From: Deltaproteobacteria bacterium
Lineage (GTDB): Bacteria > Desulfobacterota > Desulfuromonadia > Geobacterales > Pseudopelobacteraceae
DNA: 57,865 nucleotides
Assembly: GCA_021781535.1 (NCBI GenBank)
Contig: JAJXWO010000025.1
Coordinates: 1-57,865, forward strand
Direction: 5' to 3'
Shown: positions 1-8,826 of the stretch, one piece after another
How the letters are laid out: each line of letters starts with the position of its first letter
Numbering within the stretch: the stretch's first letter is position 1
Notes under the pieces: model-generated
Databases searched by the model: none
The model's input: the letters and a program-made list of their open reading frames with translations, nothing else
Told to the model about the DNA's origin: nothing
Position numbers and translations under genes: made by a program

Positions 1-140
1 TATTCTCCTTATTGGAAATTAACGTTTCTCTGGAAGCGCGCTGACATAACGGGCCACGTCATAATGCCGAAGTAATCGAATCGAAAAAACGACAATTAAA
101 TACGTACCCTTACTGCCAGGTAATCAAATAGTGGTCGACT

Positions 141-449
141 TTATTTTTTCCCCTGGCAATATCGCTCTGATGCCGACACACACGCACCGGCGCACACCGA
201 GTTGCCCATAATGTCAATGATGGCCGATCCTCCCGGACGGGATGAACATAATATTATTCCAGCTTTGTTGACCACGCACTTGCCAAGACCGCAGACCACT
301 TCATCATTTTTGTTCAGCATAATGGTGCCGCCTGGGGGCGCACAGATGATATGCCCGAACTTATTCTGAGCACAGTTGCCCAGGGCAAAAACTGCGGTCG
401 CTGATGCCAGAAACAAAACCATACTGATTGAAAACAAATACCGACACAT
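141..449 (-). CDS. Small exported Cys-rich protein with a duplicated PGG motif
   Basis: 102-residue protein of unknown function. The start is the ATG at 447-449, chosen because a GGGGATC Shine-Dalgarno lies just upstream; an earlier in-frame ATG at 491 has none. An N-terminal signal peptide (MCRYLFSISMVLFLASATAVFA) predicts export. The mature part is two tandem copies of about 34 residues with the pattern C-x2-NK-x-G-x-I-x-C, PGG, then VC-x2-G-x-C, so eight or more cysteines are regularly spaced, consistent with disulfides or metal binding. I recall similar Cys/PGG repeat proteins from Geobacter genomes, but no function is established. It lies 31 bases downstream of the 51-residue gene on the same strand and may share its transcript. 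Confidence 0.7.
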   Translation of the reverse strand: MCRYLFSISMVLFLASATAVFALGNCAQNKFGHIICAPPGGTIMLNKNDEVVCGLGKCVVNKAGIILCSSRPGGSAIIDIMGNSVCAGACVSASERYCQGKK

Positions 450-480
450 AAGAGATCCCCTTAACAGTATAGACAAGAAA

Positions 481-636
481 TTATGCAACAATATCAGTCA
501 ATGCGGAAGAAACTTCTGCGATCAGTTCGTCATCATATCCAGCATTGCTCAATATCTCAAATATATGGAATGCAATTTGTACCGGCCTTGCATGGGTAAG
601 TAATGACTCTTGCAGTTGTTGAAAAAGTGAATCCAT
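481..636 (-). CDS. Small 51-residue protein, unknown function
   Basis: Short acidic, probably helical protein (starts MDSLFQQLQESLL, ends SSALTDIVA). No family recognised. The start at 634-636 is supported by a strong AGGGGG Shine-Dalgarno six bases upstream; a longer in-frame ORF to 690 has no such signal. A perfect TATAAT lies on the same strand at 713-718, about 75 bases upstream, but no convincing -35 is spaced 16-18 from it. It is probably the first gene of a two-gene transcript with the Cys-rich secreted protein downstream. Confidence 0.55.
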   Translation of the reverse strand: MDSLFQQLQESLLTHARPVQIAFHIFEILSNAGYDDELIAEVSSALTDIVA

Positions 637-712
637 CCAAACCCCCTCATAATAAATATGTTGCCTGCCCATTACAAAACTCAGCCTCAATACAGAAGGC
701 GATTTTATTCAT

Positions 713-718
713 ATTATA
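713..718 (-). promoter_or_regulatory. Candidate -10 element upstream of the 51-residue gene
   Basis: Exact TATAAT on the minus strand, between the tRNA-Ala terminator and the small genes. The best -35 (TTGGAG) is 19 bases away, so this is only a candidate. Confidence 0.35.
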
Positions 719-756
719 AAGCTTCTTGCAACACCAACTCCAAGCAAAGAAAAACA

Positions 757-790
757 CAAAAAAAAAGGGGTTAGCAGTTAAGCTAACCCC
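757..790 (-). terminator. Intrinsic terminator after tRNA-Ala
   Basis: On the minus strand a 9-bp perfect stem (GGGGTTAGC / GCTAACCCC) with a six-base loop is followed by at least nine T residues. It lies 12 bases past the CCA end of the tRNA. Confidence 0.9.
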
Positions 791-801
791 TTGAATTTTT
801 T

Positions 802-877
802 TGGTGGAGCTGAACAGGATCGAACTGTCGACCTCCTGACTGCCAGTCAGGCGCTCTCCCAGCTGAGCTACAGCCCC
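802..877 (-). tRNA. tRNA-Ala (anticodon GGC)
   Basis: 76-base cloverleaf read on the minus strand, starting GGGGCTGTAGCTCAG and ending in an encoded CCA. The acceptor stem GGGGCTG pairs with CAGCTCC (one G-U), the anticodon stem CCTGA/TCAGG encloses the loop CTGGCAG, giving anticodon GGC, and the T-arm GTTCGATC is intact. It stands alone and is followed by a strong terminator. Confidence 0.97.
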
Positions 878-1376
878 ACACATAGAACATTTTAAGACTT
901 ACGAATACCGACATGGACCGAGCAACAGAAATCTGTAGCAAATTGTGCATGTATTTTAAGAAAGTATCCGCATGACCCGAAGTTGGCGGCTCCGAAAATG
1001 TCCGAAGTAGATACAACAAACAGCGGCACTCGTCAATATTTATTTTTGAATAATCTCCGCTACTGAAGTGAGGGCACCCTCTGTAGCAGCTGATATTTCG
1101 GATTGTCTGCCGTTTTCTGGAACAGAGTATATGGATTTGAAACAGATCAATGAGATTGCTGTGTCAACATGGATGAATAAATGCGGTGTTAGAAGTGTTT
1201 TAACTAAATCTTAATAGTGCATATTTATTCAGAAATTACATGTTATATTGATTTTTCCTGTTGTGATTGAAAAACGGCAAGATAAAGATCGGGCCGGATG
1301 TGCCAGGATCAATTTATTGACAACTACGAGATTTCTGTTTGAATAGTTCGTTATAAACCACCGGAGGTCATGAATA
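878..1376. other. Intergenic region without a recognised gene
   Basis: About 500 bases between tRNA-Ala and glpK. ORFs here overlap the tRNA or are short and lack ribosome sites. It becomes AT-rich from about 1190 on. The only signal I can support is the candidate glpK promoter at 1317-1344. The tRNA promoter must also lie at its left edge (TTAAAAT about 12-18 bases upstream of the tRNA on the minus strand), but no good -35 is seen. Confidence 0.6.
1317..1344 (+). promoter_or_regulatory. Candidate sigma-70 promoter of glpK
   Basis: Exact TTGACA at 1317-1322, then 16 bases, then TTGAAT at 1339-1344 (four of six matches to TATAAT), about 32 bases before the GTG start of glpK. Confidence 0.5.
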
Positions 1377-2870
1377 GTGAGCTTCATCCTTGCCCTTGAT
1401 CAGGGAACAACCAGCTCCCGTGCTGTGGTATTCGACCACGACGGCACTATCCGTGGTCTCGCCCAGAAAGAATTCCGTCAGATCTTTCCTGCACCCGGCC
1501 TGGTGGAGCACGACGCTGAGGAAATCTGGGCCTCCCAGCTCGGCGTGGCGGTGGAGGCGATTGCCCGGGCCGCTGTGACTGCGGCCGATATTGCCGCCAT
1601 CGGCATCACCAACCAGCGAGAAACAACAGTTATTTGGGAACGCGCGACCGGCAAGCCGATCCACAACGCCATCGTCTGGCAGGACCGGCGCACCGCGGGC
1701 GAGTGCAACTTGCTCCGGGCACAGGGTCATGAACCGACCTTTCGCGCCAAAACCGGATTGGTGCTGGACCCTTATTTTTCCGGCACCAAGCTCGCCTGGC
1801 TGCTCGATCATGTGCCCGGCGCCAGAACAAAAGCCGAGGCGGGACTTCTGGCCTTTGGCACCATCGATTCCTGGCTCGCCTGGAACCTTACCGGCGGCGA
1901 ACGCCACATTACCGATGCCAGCAACGCCTCCCGCACGCTGCTGTTCAATATCCACTCCGGGGCCTGGGACCCACAATTACTGGAACTGCTCCGCATCCCA
2001 CCATCAATCCTCCCCGAAGTCGTAGATTCCTGCCAGGTCTACGGCCATACTGCGGCTCGCTTTCTTGCTGCACAGGTGCCAATTGCCGGCATCGCCGGTG
2101 ACCAGCAGGCGGCGCTGTTCGGTCAACTCTGCAACCGGCCGGGAATGGTCAAAAATACCTACGGCACCGGCTGTTTCATGCTGATGCATACCGGTACACT
2201 GCCGGTGACTTCCGCGCATAACCTCATCACCACTGTTGCTTGCAAAATAGGGGGCCGGACTGAATATGCCCTCGAAGGCAGCGTCTTTGTGGCCGGAGCA
2301 GCGGTGCAGTGGCTGCGGGATGGCCTTGGCATCATCCGCACCTCTGCCGAGGTTGAAACGCTGGCCGCCTCTGTTTCTGACAACGGTGGTGTCTACCTTG
2401 TTCCGGCCTTTACCGGCCTGGGAGCCCCCCACTGGGATCCGTATGCCCGTGGTGCCCTGTTTGGCATCACTCGCGGCACCACCGCCGGGCATATTGCTCG
2501 AGCCACACTGGAAAGCATCGCCTTCCAGACCGCCGATCTGCTGAAAGCGATGGAGGCGGATGCCGGCACCCCACTGAGTGAACTGCGGGTTGATGGCGGT
2601 GCGACCACCAACGATCTGCTGATGCAGTTTCAGGCTGATCTCCTTGGGGTCCCGGTCGTGCGGCCACAAGTGCGGGAGACGACGGCACTGGGGGCAGCCT
2701 ATCTGGCCGGATTGGCCGTTGGCTACTGGCGGGATCGGGGGGAAATCGGGCAGCTCTGGCAGGCGGAGCGTACCTTTACCCCCGTAATGGAGCCAGGGAA
2801 GGCAGCAGAACTGCGACGGAACTGGAACAGGGCGCTGGAGCGATCAAAGGGGTGGCTGAGTGATGTGTAA
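1377..2870 (+). CDS. glpK: Glycerol kinase
   Basis: FGGY-family kinase, 497 residues, the usual length; phosphorylates glycerol to sn-glycerol-3-phosphate with ATP in the cytosol. The N-terminus [13 protein letters not shown] is the ATP phosphate-binding strand-turn of the family, and the motifs [15 protein letters not shown] and the C-terminal [18 protein letters not shown] are typical of GlpK. The start is GTG at 1377, nine bases after GGAGG (1363-1367). An out-of-frame ATG at 1370 sits only two bases from that GGAGG and opens just nine sense codons. No glycerol facilitator or dehydrogenase gene is adjacent, so it is a single-gene unit; glycerol entry and oxidation must be encoded elsewhere. 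Confidence 0.97.
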   Translation: MSFILALDQGTTSSRAVVFDHDGTIRGLAQKEFRQIFPAPGLVEHDAEEIWASQLGVAVEAIARAAVTAADIAAIGITNQRETTVIWERATGKPIHNAIVWQDRRTAGECNLLRAQGHEPTFRAKTGLVLDPYFSGTKLAWLLDHVPGARTKAEAGLLAFGTIDSWLAWNLTGGERHITDASNASRTLLFNIHSGAWDPQLLELLRIPPSILPEVVDSCQVYGHTAARFLAAQVPIAGIAGDQQAALFGQLCNRPGMVKNTYGTGCFMLMHTGTLPVTSAHNLITTVACKIGGRTEYALEGSVFVAGAAVQWLRDGLGIIRTSAEVETLAASVSDNGGVYLVPAFTGLGAPHWDPYARGALFGITRGTTAGHIARATLESIAFQTADLLKAMEADAGTPLSELRVDGGATTNDLLMQFQADLLGVPVVRPQVRETTALGAAYLAGLAVGYWRDRGEIGQLWQAERTFTPVMEPGKAAELRRNWNRALERSKGWLSDV

Positions 2871-3044
2871 CTTTGCTGAAAACAATATTTTCAAACTTCC
2901 GTACGAGACTATAGTGACACGATATGCCCAAAATGCACATGTGAACAACCAGACAGCACAACGCAATGTCTTCGCTGTAGCGTTATTTTCGCAAAAGTAC
3001 ACCCGGCAGGATTGGTTTGTCAGAGTACGACAAGCCGCCTTCCT

Positions 3045-3491
3045 TCAACTGGCGACACGACGAAAAACGAGCCAGCCACCGGCCATCAGAAGAGCGATGC
3101 CAATCATGCGGCTTGAATCCAGCGGTATATGGCGACCGCCGAACATGCCGAAGTGGTCCATAATCACACCGGTGGCAAGCTGACCTGCAATGATGGCCGC
3201 CATGGCGGCAGCAGTGCCAATCCGCGGCACCACAAATATCGTCATGGTGACAAAGAATGCCCCCAATAATCCTCCGGTCAACTCCCACCACGAGGCTCCG
3301 GTAACCTCCCGCATGCTTCCACGTCCGGCCAGCAGCACCACTATGAACAGCGCAACAGTGCCGACGGCAAACGAGATGCAGGAGCTTTCCAGCACGCCGA
3401 CAAACCGGGCCAAACGGGCATTGATGGAAGGCTGGACGGCTATCATAACGCCGCCGCAGAGCATCAGCAGATAGAGGATATAATTATTCAT
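3045..3491 (-). CDS. DMT-superfamily membrane protein, DUF606/YdcZ type
   Basis: 148 residues from the ATG at 3489-3491, which has AGGAG eight bases upstream. Five hydrophobic segments (starting NYILYLLMLCGGVMIAVQP and ending IGIALLMAGGWLVF) with conserved small residues resemble the five-helix YdcZ (DUF606) half of the drug/metabolite transporter superfamily; such proteins are thought to act as dimers. The substrate is unknown. It is convergent with glpK and separated from it by about 170 bases without another gene. Confidence 0.75.
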   Translation of the reverse strand: MNNYILYLLMLCGGVMIAVQPSINARLARFVGVLESSCISFAVGTVALFIVVLLAGRGSMREVTGASWWELTGGLLGAFFVTMTIFVVPRIGTAAAMAAIIAGQLATGVIMDHFGMFGGRHIPLDSSRMIGIALLMAGGWLVFRRVAS

Positions 3492-3673
3492 CGTGAATCT
3501 CCTTTGTTCTGGCATTCGGATGTGAGCCAATATACCTTTTCAGTTCGAAATGTCACAGAGAGAAAAGTGGTGGTGTATCATCGCTGATCTTTGCACTTAC
3601 GGGGCATAAGAACCGGGCCTTGAAAACCAGTGGTTGGCTCAGCATCTTCTTGGTGTTGGCACGCGAGCCTGCC

Positions 3674-3703
3674 TTGACGCATTCCATAGATACGGTGTAT
3701 AGG
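3674..3703 (+). promoter_or_regulatory. Candidate promoter of pepF
   Basis: TTGACG at 3674-3679, an 18-base spacer, TATAGG at 3698-3703; the pepF ATG follows 38 bases later. Confidence 0.5.
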
Positions 3704-3741
3704 TTAATAATACTACTTTATCGATCCGGAGACTGACCATA

Positions 3742-5511
3742 ATGCCGCACACAGATCTGACATGGAACACCACCCTGCTCTACCCTGCCCCCGATTCTCC
3801 GGAACTGGAAGCCGATCTTGGCTCGTTTGAACGACTGGCAGCCGATTTTCGTAACAGCTATTTTGAGAAAACGGCTTCTCTGGACAACGCTGCTCTTCTG
3901 GCCGCAATTCGTGAGTACGAAGCTTTCCAGACCCGCATGTCCAAGCCGTTCTGCTATGCCCATCTGCTGTTCGCCGATAACTCGGGGAATGAGATATTCC
4001 GCGCCCTTTCTCAGCGCTGTTCCGAGCTGGGAAGCCGGTTATCCCAGCAGTTGCTTTTTTTCGACCTGGAGCTGATGGAGTTGGACGATGAACGCTTTGA
4101 ATCATTCCGGGCATTCCCCGAAGCGGCCCCCTACCTCCACTTTCTCGAAGGGATGCGTAAATTTCGCCCCCATACCCTTAAAGAGAACGAGGAACGGCTC
4201 CTGACCCGCAAGGATCTGACCGGAGTTCGCGCCTTTACCAAACTGTTCGATGAACTTTCTGCATCATTCAGCTATAAGATGGAACTGGATGGAGAACAGC
4301 GCGACTTCACCGGTGAAGAGCTGCTTTCCCTGCTGCACCACACATCACCTGATATCCGTTTCCGGGCAATGACGCTTTTCCTGGAACGTCACGGCGAGAA
4401 CGGCATCGTCTACAACTCGGTTTTCAACAATATGGCCCTTGATCATGGCCAGGAGATGGAATTACGTAACTATAGTACGCCGATCCAGCCGACCAATATC
4501 GGCAACGAGATTCCGGATGAAGCAGTTGAACACCTGATGTGCGTAACTGAAGCCAATTACGGCCTTGCCCAGGAGTATTTCCGCATCAAGGCCGGAATGC
4601 TTAAGATGGACAAACTGCGCAATTGCGATATTTACGCCCCGGTGGCTGAAGCGGAACGAAATTATACCTTTGAAGAGGCCCAGTCTTTGGTAGTGGATTC
4701 ATACCGGGAGTACTCCCCGGAATTTGGCACCATTGTCGATGCTTTTTTTACTGAACGTCGTGTCGATGTTCTCCCCCGTACCGGGAAATCGGGGGGGGCC
4801 TTTGCCATGGGGATATCGCCTGACACGCCTCCTTATCTGCTCCTGAACTTTACCGGCACGCTACGCGATCTGGCCACGATTGCCCATGAAGCCGGGCACG
4901 GCCTGCACTTTGTTATCTCACAGAAACAGAGCATGCTGAACTATCATGCCCCACTCCCTTTGGCCGAAACAGCTTCAGTTTTCGGAGAAATGCTGCTGAC
5001 CCGCAGACTGCTTGATAACGAACAGGATCCGGCCGTGCGCCGCTCGCTGCTCTGTGCTAAAATTGAAGATATCATTGCCACCACCTTCCGCCAGACCGTG
5101 TTGACGCGCTTTGAGCTTCGCCTGCACAATGAGCGTACAAAGGGACTGCTCTCGAACGACCGCATTGCGGAAATATGGCTGGAGGAAAACGGCAAGCTGT
5201 ACGGCGATTCAGTTGAAATGATTCCCGCTTATCGCTGGGGATGGAGTTATATCAGCCATTTTATTCATAGCCGTTTCTACTGCTATTCCTACACATTTGC
5301 CGAGCTGCTGGTACTGGCGCTCTTCCAGAAGTACCGTGAGGAGGGAGATTCATTCAAACCGGGCTACCATGCCCTGCTGGAATCGGGCGGGGCGCTTTCA
5401 CCGGCAAATACCGCCCATCTTGCCGGTATTGACATCACTGACAGCGGATTTTGGCAAAAAGGGTATGATGTACTGGCAGGCCTTATTGATGAGTTGAAGC
5501 TGATTGCCTGA
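3742..5511 (+). CDS. pepF: Oligoendopeptidase F, M3 family zinc peptidase
   Basis: 589 residues. The zinc motif HEAGH lies at residues 382-386 with the third-ligand region ETASVFGEML about 25 residues later, as in the M3 (thimet/PepF) peptidases that cleave short peptides in the cytosol. The long helical N-terminal half and the C-terminal YRWGWSYISHF region fit the M3B PepF subfamily. No signal peptide is present. GGAG lies about ten bases before the ATG. The downstream DUF2721 gene is 32 bases away on the same strand and may be cotranscribed. Confidence 0.92.
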   Translation: MPHTDLTWNTTLLYPAPDSPELEADLGSFERLAADFRNSYFEKTASLDNAALLAAIREYEAFQTRMSKPFCYAHLLFADNSGNEIFRALSQRCSELGSRLSQQLLFFDLELMELDDERFESFRAFPEAAPYLHFLEGMRKFRPHTLKENEERLLTRKDLTGVRAFTKLFDELSASFSYKMELDGEQRDFTGEELLSLLHHTSPDIRFRAMTLFLERHGENGIVYNSVFNNMALDHGQEMELRNYSTPIQPTNIGNEIPDEAVEHLMCVTEANYGLAQEYFRIKAGMLKMDKLRNCDIYAPVAEAERNYTFEEAQSLVVDSYREYSPEFGTIVDAFFTERRVDVLPRTGKSGGAFAMGISPDTPPYLLLNFTGTLRDLATIAHEAGHGLHFVISQKQSMLNYHAPLPLAETASVFGEMLLTRRLLDNEQDPAVRRSLLCAKIEDIIATTFRQTVLTRFELRLHNERTKGLLSNDRIAEIWLEENGKLYGDSVEMIPAYRWGWSYISHFIHSRFYCYSYTFAELLVLALFQKYREEGDSFKPGYHALLESGGALSPANTAHLAGIDITDSGFWQKGYDVLAGLIDELKLIA

Positions 5512-5543
5512 TCCAGATTACAACCGAACGTTCAAGGATATAT

Positions 5544-6062
5544 ATGGTCGGTCATGAAAAAGAGCTGCTGGAAGCGCTCAGCAGCTCACGCATTTTAACC
5601 TCTATGATTACTCCGGCGGTTCTGATATCCGCATGCGGAACGCTTATATTTTCCACGTCTGCCCGCCTGGGTCGCATCTTTGACCGTGTCAATATCATGA
5701 AGGGCGAAGTTGAAGCAATTATATCAGGCACCATTTCCTACCCGGAAGAACGGATGAAACATTTGCGGGACCAGATCGAACTGCAAAGACGACGGGCAAC
5801 GTTAATCCAGAAAGCAATGGTCTCGCTTTATTTCGCGACATTACTCTTTGTGGCAGCAAGTCTGGCCATCGCCGTCACTGTTGCCTATGGCAGCACTGAG
5901 CAGACGTGGATCCCGACATTAATAGCCCTCTGCGGCGGGCTATTTCTTTTTGTTGCATCAGCGGTATTATTGTATGAGAGCCGTTTCAATCTTCGTTTTG
6001 TTTACCGCTCTATCGATTTTATTGGATTCCTTGAAAAAAAAGCGGAGGAACTGAGAAAATAA
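5544..6062 (+). CDS. DUF2721 family membrane protein
   Basis: 172 residues with AAGGA five bases before the ATG. One N-terminal hydrophobic segment (ITPAVLISACGTLIFSTSARLGR), a charged helical stretch, then two strong transmembrane helices (LYFATLLFVAASLAIAVTVAYG and a second at about 125-145) match the DUF2721 arrangement. Function is unknown for the family. It is likely cotranscribed with pepF and is convergent with the aminotransferase that follows. Confidence 0.75.
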   Translation: MVGHEKELLEALSSSRILTSMITPAVLISACGTLIFSTSARLGRIFDRVNIMKGEVEAIISGTISYPEERMKHLRDQIELQRRRATLIQKAMVSLYFATLLFVAASLAIAVTVAYGSTEQTWIPTLIALCGGLFLFVASAVLLYESRFNLRFVYRSIDFIGFLEKKAEELRK

Positions 6063-6089
6063 TTCCTCCGGATTCAAAGCAATCAACCT

Positions 6090-7283
6090 CTATCCTTTCA
6101 GTCCCACCTCTTTTGCAAGTGCGCGCCAGGCCGGCAGACTCCGTTCAATCACTCCGATATCAAAACAGTAGGCTATCCGGAAGAAGCCCGGGGCACCGAA
6201 CCCTGCCCCGGGAACCAGCAGAATATGATGTTTCTGAGCCAGTTTGACGAACTCCACATCATCAGCCAGCGGGGATTCAGGAAAGAGATAGAACGCGCCA
6301 TCCGGCTTGACGAGCTTGAACCCCATGCAGCTCAATTCGCGCACCAGTAAATCCCGCTTGGCCTGATACGTGGCAATATCAACCGATTCATTCTGCAACT
6401 TGGCCACAAGCCGTTGCATCAACGCCGGTGCATTGACAAATCCGAGAACGCGATTGCTGAAGACCGCCCCCTCCACAAACTGTCCGGCGGTTGCCATGCG
6501 GGGATTGACGGCGAGATACCCGATCCGCTCGCCCGGAAGTGCCAGATCTTTACTGTGTGACGTAACGATGATCGAGCTTTCCACCAGCGGGAAAATATTC
6601 GGCACATGCTGGCCGTCAAAAGCAATCCGTGCGTACGGCTCATCGGATATGACGTAGATCAGATGCCCGGTCCGTTCATGTATGTGTTTCAGAACATCGC
6701 CAAGGAGCTTCAGGCTTGCCGCAGGATAAATTACGCCAGTCGGGTTGTTGGGAGTGCAGATGATGATGGCACGGGTTTTTACGGTGATCGCTTTTTCAAT
6801 TGCATCAATATCAAGCTGAAATGTGTCACGGTTTGTCCACACCTCGACCGGAACACCGCCATGGTTGTCAATGTAAAACTTGTATTCAACGAAGTAGGGA
6901 GCCAGGATAATGACTTCTTCACCAGGGTTGAGAATAGTCTTGAGCACCACATTGAGAGCACCGCCTGCTCCGCAGGTCATAATGATATTGTCGGCTGGTA
7001 CGGTCAGGCCCGAATCCTTCGAAATCTTTTCTGCCACCGCACTCCGTGTTTCGGCGTATCCGGCATTATTCATGTACCGGTGCATTCCAGGCAGCGGTTT
7101 CAGCGCCAACTCCCGCAATTCACGGCTGAAGGATTCGGGTGGCTCTACATCAGGGTTGCCAAGGGTAAAATCATAAATATTATCGGCACCAAATTCCTGT
7201 CGCAGGCGCTCCCCTTCCTCGAACATCCTGCGAATCCAGGAAGATTTGGATATTTGACTGGCGATCTTCATAGCAATTGCCAT
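6090..7283 (-). CDS. PLP-dependent class I/II aminotransferase
   Basis: 397 residues, fold-type I. The pyridoxal-phosphate lysine is in SHSKDLALPGERIGY; the cofactor-ring aspartate/tyrosine region is ISDEPYARIAFD, and TPNNPTGVIYP is the signature of aspartate-type aminotransferases. The start at 7281-7283 is preferred because GGAGGG lies seven bases upstream; the ATG at 7298 overlaps that ribosome site. It is usually annotated in this lineage simply as a pyridoxal phosphate-dependent aminotransferase; the amino-acid substrate cannot be told from sequence. It is transcribed away from the DUF2156 gene, with about 125 bases between. Confidence 0.9.
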   Translation of the reverse strand: MAIAMKIASQISKSSWIRRMFEEGERLRQEFGADNIYDFTLGNPDVEPPESFSRELRELALKPLPGMHRYMNNAGYAETRSAVAEKISKDSGLTVPADNIIMTCGAGGALNVVLKTILNPGEEVIILAPYFVEYKFYIDNHGGVPVEVWTNRDTFQLDIDAIEKAITVKTRAIIICTPNNPTGVIYPAASLKLLGDVLKHIHERTGHLIYVISDEPYARIAFDGQHVPNIFPLVESSIIVTSHSKDLALPGERIGYLAVNPRMATAGQFVEGAVFSNRVLGFVNAPALMQRLVAKLQNESVDIATYQAKRDLLVRELSCMGFKLVKPDGAFYLFPESPLADDVEFVKLAQKHHILLVPGAGFGAPGFFRIAYCFDIGVIERSLPAWRALAKEVGLKG

Positions 7284-7410
7284 TACAATTCCCTCCATGA
7301 TAATTTTTCTGATAGGATAGTTCTATATCCGGGACATCCCGAGAAGAAACAACCTGTTTCCGAATCAGCAAGCAGGCGCGGAATACTACATCAATTCACG
7401 GAGAACTCAA

Positions 7411-8283
7411 ATGGAAATTCCTCCGTTTCCTGCTTCACGACCACTCAGCCTGGCCGACAAGCCTGTTTTTGACGCATTATTTGAAGAGCTGCAGCCGAAT
7501 GTATCCGAACTGACTTTTGCCGGTCTCTACCTGTTCCGGTTGGCTCACGTCTATCACGTGACAATGGTAGCCGGCTCTCTTGTCGTCCTGGGGAAAGGCT
7601 ATGACAGCGCAGATTATTTCCTGCCGCCGCTGGGAGGAAATATTGCAGAAGCGCTGAAAGTTATGTTTGCTGGCGGTCACATGCTGTATGGCGCAGACGA
7701 CCTGTTCACAGACACATATATTACCGGGAAAACCGTTCAGATCACAGAATTGCGTGACTCGTTCGACTACGTCTACCTTCGCGAGGAACTGGCAACATTA
7801 CCAGGAAGCCGTTTTCACAAAAAGAGAAACCGGATCAAATATTTTACCAGCCGTCACGACTATTCTGTTGATCTCTTTTCCAGCAAACATCTCAGCGGGT
7901 GTCTGGAACTTCTGGATACATGGTTTCAAGTTTACCGCAGCGAATCGGGGACATCCCTTGCCATGGAGGTGGAAGCCACTATAGAGGCACTACACAGCTC
8001 CGAAGCACTTGGACTCAGTGGGGTTGTTGTCATTATTAATAATTGTGTTGTTGCTTTCTCACTTGGAGAGCACCTCAACCGGGACACTGCTGTGTGTCAC
8101 TTTGAAAAGGCTGACCCTTTTACTGAGGGTCTTTATCAGCTGGTAAACCGAGAGTTTGCGCGACTTCTGTTTCTGGATTGCCTCTACGTGAACCGCGAGC
8201 AGGATCTTGGTGATCCGGGACTTCGCACCGCCAAATTATCCTATCACCCTGTGAAGCTTGTTAAAAAGTACTCTATTAAATAG
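7411..8283 (+). CDS. DUF2156 domain protein (GNAT-like, MprF-type C-terminal fold)
   Basis: 290 residues with GGAG eight bases before the ATG. The N-terminal pattern (SLADKPVFDALFEELQPNVSELTF) and the central block (FHKKRNRIKYF) and C-terminal HFEKAD...YVNREQDLGDPGLRTAKLSYHP match DUF2156, the domain also found at the C-terminus of MprF lysyl-phosphatidylglycerol synthases. There is no membrane part, so it is a cytosolic aminoacyl- or acyltransferase-like protein of unknown substrate. It stands alone, 135 bases upstream of rpsF, with a separate promoter for rpsF between them. Confidence 0.8.
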   Translation: MEIPPFPASRPLSLADKPVFDALFEELQPNVSELTFAGLYLFRLAHVYHVTMVAGSLVVLGKGYDSADYFLPPLGGNIAEALKVMFAGGHMLYGADDLFTDTYITGKTVQITELRDSFDYVYLREELATLPGSRFHKKRNRIKYFTSRHDYSVDLFSSKHLSGCLELLDTWFQVYRSESGTSLAMEVEATIEALHSSEALGLSGVVVIINNCVVAFSLGEHLNRDTAVCHFEKADPFTEGLYQLVNREFARLLFLDCLYVNREQDLGDPGLRTAKLSYHPVKLVKKYSIK

Positions 8284-8302
8284 GACCTTCATAAAGATTT
8301 TG

Positions 8303-8331
8303 TTGCGCTTTACAAATATGCATAGTATAAA
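8303..8331 (+). promoter_or_regulatory. Candidate promoter of the rpsF operon
   Basis: TTGCGC at 8303-8308, 17-base spacer, TATAAA at 8326-8331, giving a leader of about 80 bases before rpsF. Confidence 0.6.
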
Positions 8332-8348
8332 GTTTGTTCTTTTAAAGA

Positions 8349-8392
8349 CGGCATTTATGCCGAAATCTCCTTGCTCCGGGTAGGACCGGGGC
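8349..8392 (+). promoter_or_regulatory. rpsF leader hairpins, possible S6:S18 autoregulatory site
   Basis: Two stems in the predicted rpsF leader: CGGCA/TGCCG with a four-base loop (8349-8362), and a 7-bp stem GCTCCGG/CCGGGGC with loop GTAGGA (8373-8392). S6:S18 heterodimers are known to bind structured rpsF leaders in many bacteria; whether this is that motif is inference from position and structure. Confidence 0.4.
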
Positions 8393-8418
8393 TCGAATCC
8401 GTGAGGAGGATTATAAAC

Positions 8419-8805
8419 ATGAGGAAGTACGAAACAATTTTCATCCTCCAGCCTGAACTGAGTGAAGACGACATCAAATCGGTCACCACAAAGGCACAAG
8501 ACGTCATTTCGACGTACAAAGGTGAATGCTTCAGGATGGATGACTGGGGTATCAGAAAGCTGGCCTACCCCATCAAGAAATCTGCCAGAGGCCGTTATTA
8601 TTATCTCCGCTTTGATGGAGACAGTGCTCTTATCGCCGAACTTGAGCGGCGTTTGAGGCTTGACGACAAGGTGTTGCGTTATCAGAGTGTAAACATCACC
8701 GACTTGCCCGAGCGCGCTGTACCTGAGAAGAAAGTCGAAGTTCCGGAAGCAGTAATGGAAGAGACTGTGGAAGAAGCACCCGCCGCTGAAGAAGCTGCTG
8801 AATAA
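8419..8805 (+). CDS. rpsF: 30S ribosomal protein S6
   Basis: 128 residues starting MRKYETIFILQPELSEDD, the typical S6 beginning; the start at 8419 has GGAGG upstream. The core ends near ITDLPERAV and is followed by an acidic, Glu/Ala-rich C-terminal tail of about 30 residues, as in many S6 proteins. S6 binds S18 on the platform of the small subunit. First gene of rpsF-rpsR-DUF2232-rplI. Confidence 0.97.
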   Translation: MRKYETIFILQPELSEDDIKSVTTKAQDVISTYKGECFRMDDWGIRKLAYPIKKSARGRYYYLRFDGDSALIAELERRLRLDDKVLRYQSVNITDLPERAVPEKKVEVPEAVMEETVEEAPAAEEAAE

Positions 8806-8826
8806 ATTTCGGGAGGAGATATACTC

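Noticed and set aside
647..1019. Two overlapping minus-strand ORFs of 78 codons over the tRNA region
   Set aside because: They read through the tRNA-Ala gene and its terminator and have no ribosome sites.
1368..1976. 202-codon minus-strand ORF
   Set aside because: Antisense shadow of glpK, compositionally odd, no known domain.
2004..2669. 221-codon minus-strand ORF
   Set aside because: Antisense shadow within glpK.
6606..7472. 288-codon plus-strand ORF
   Set aside because: It is antisense to the clearly identified aminotransferase gene, has no ribosome site and no recognisable protein features.
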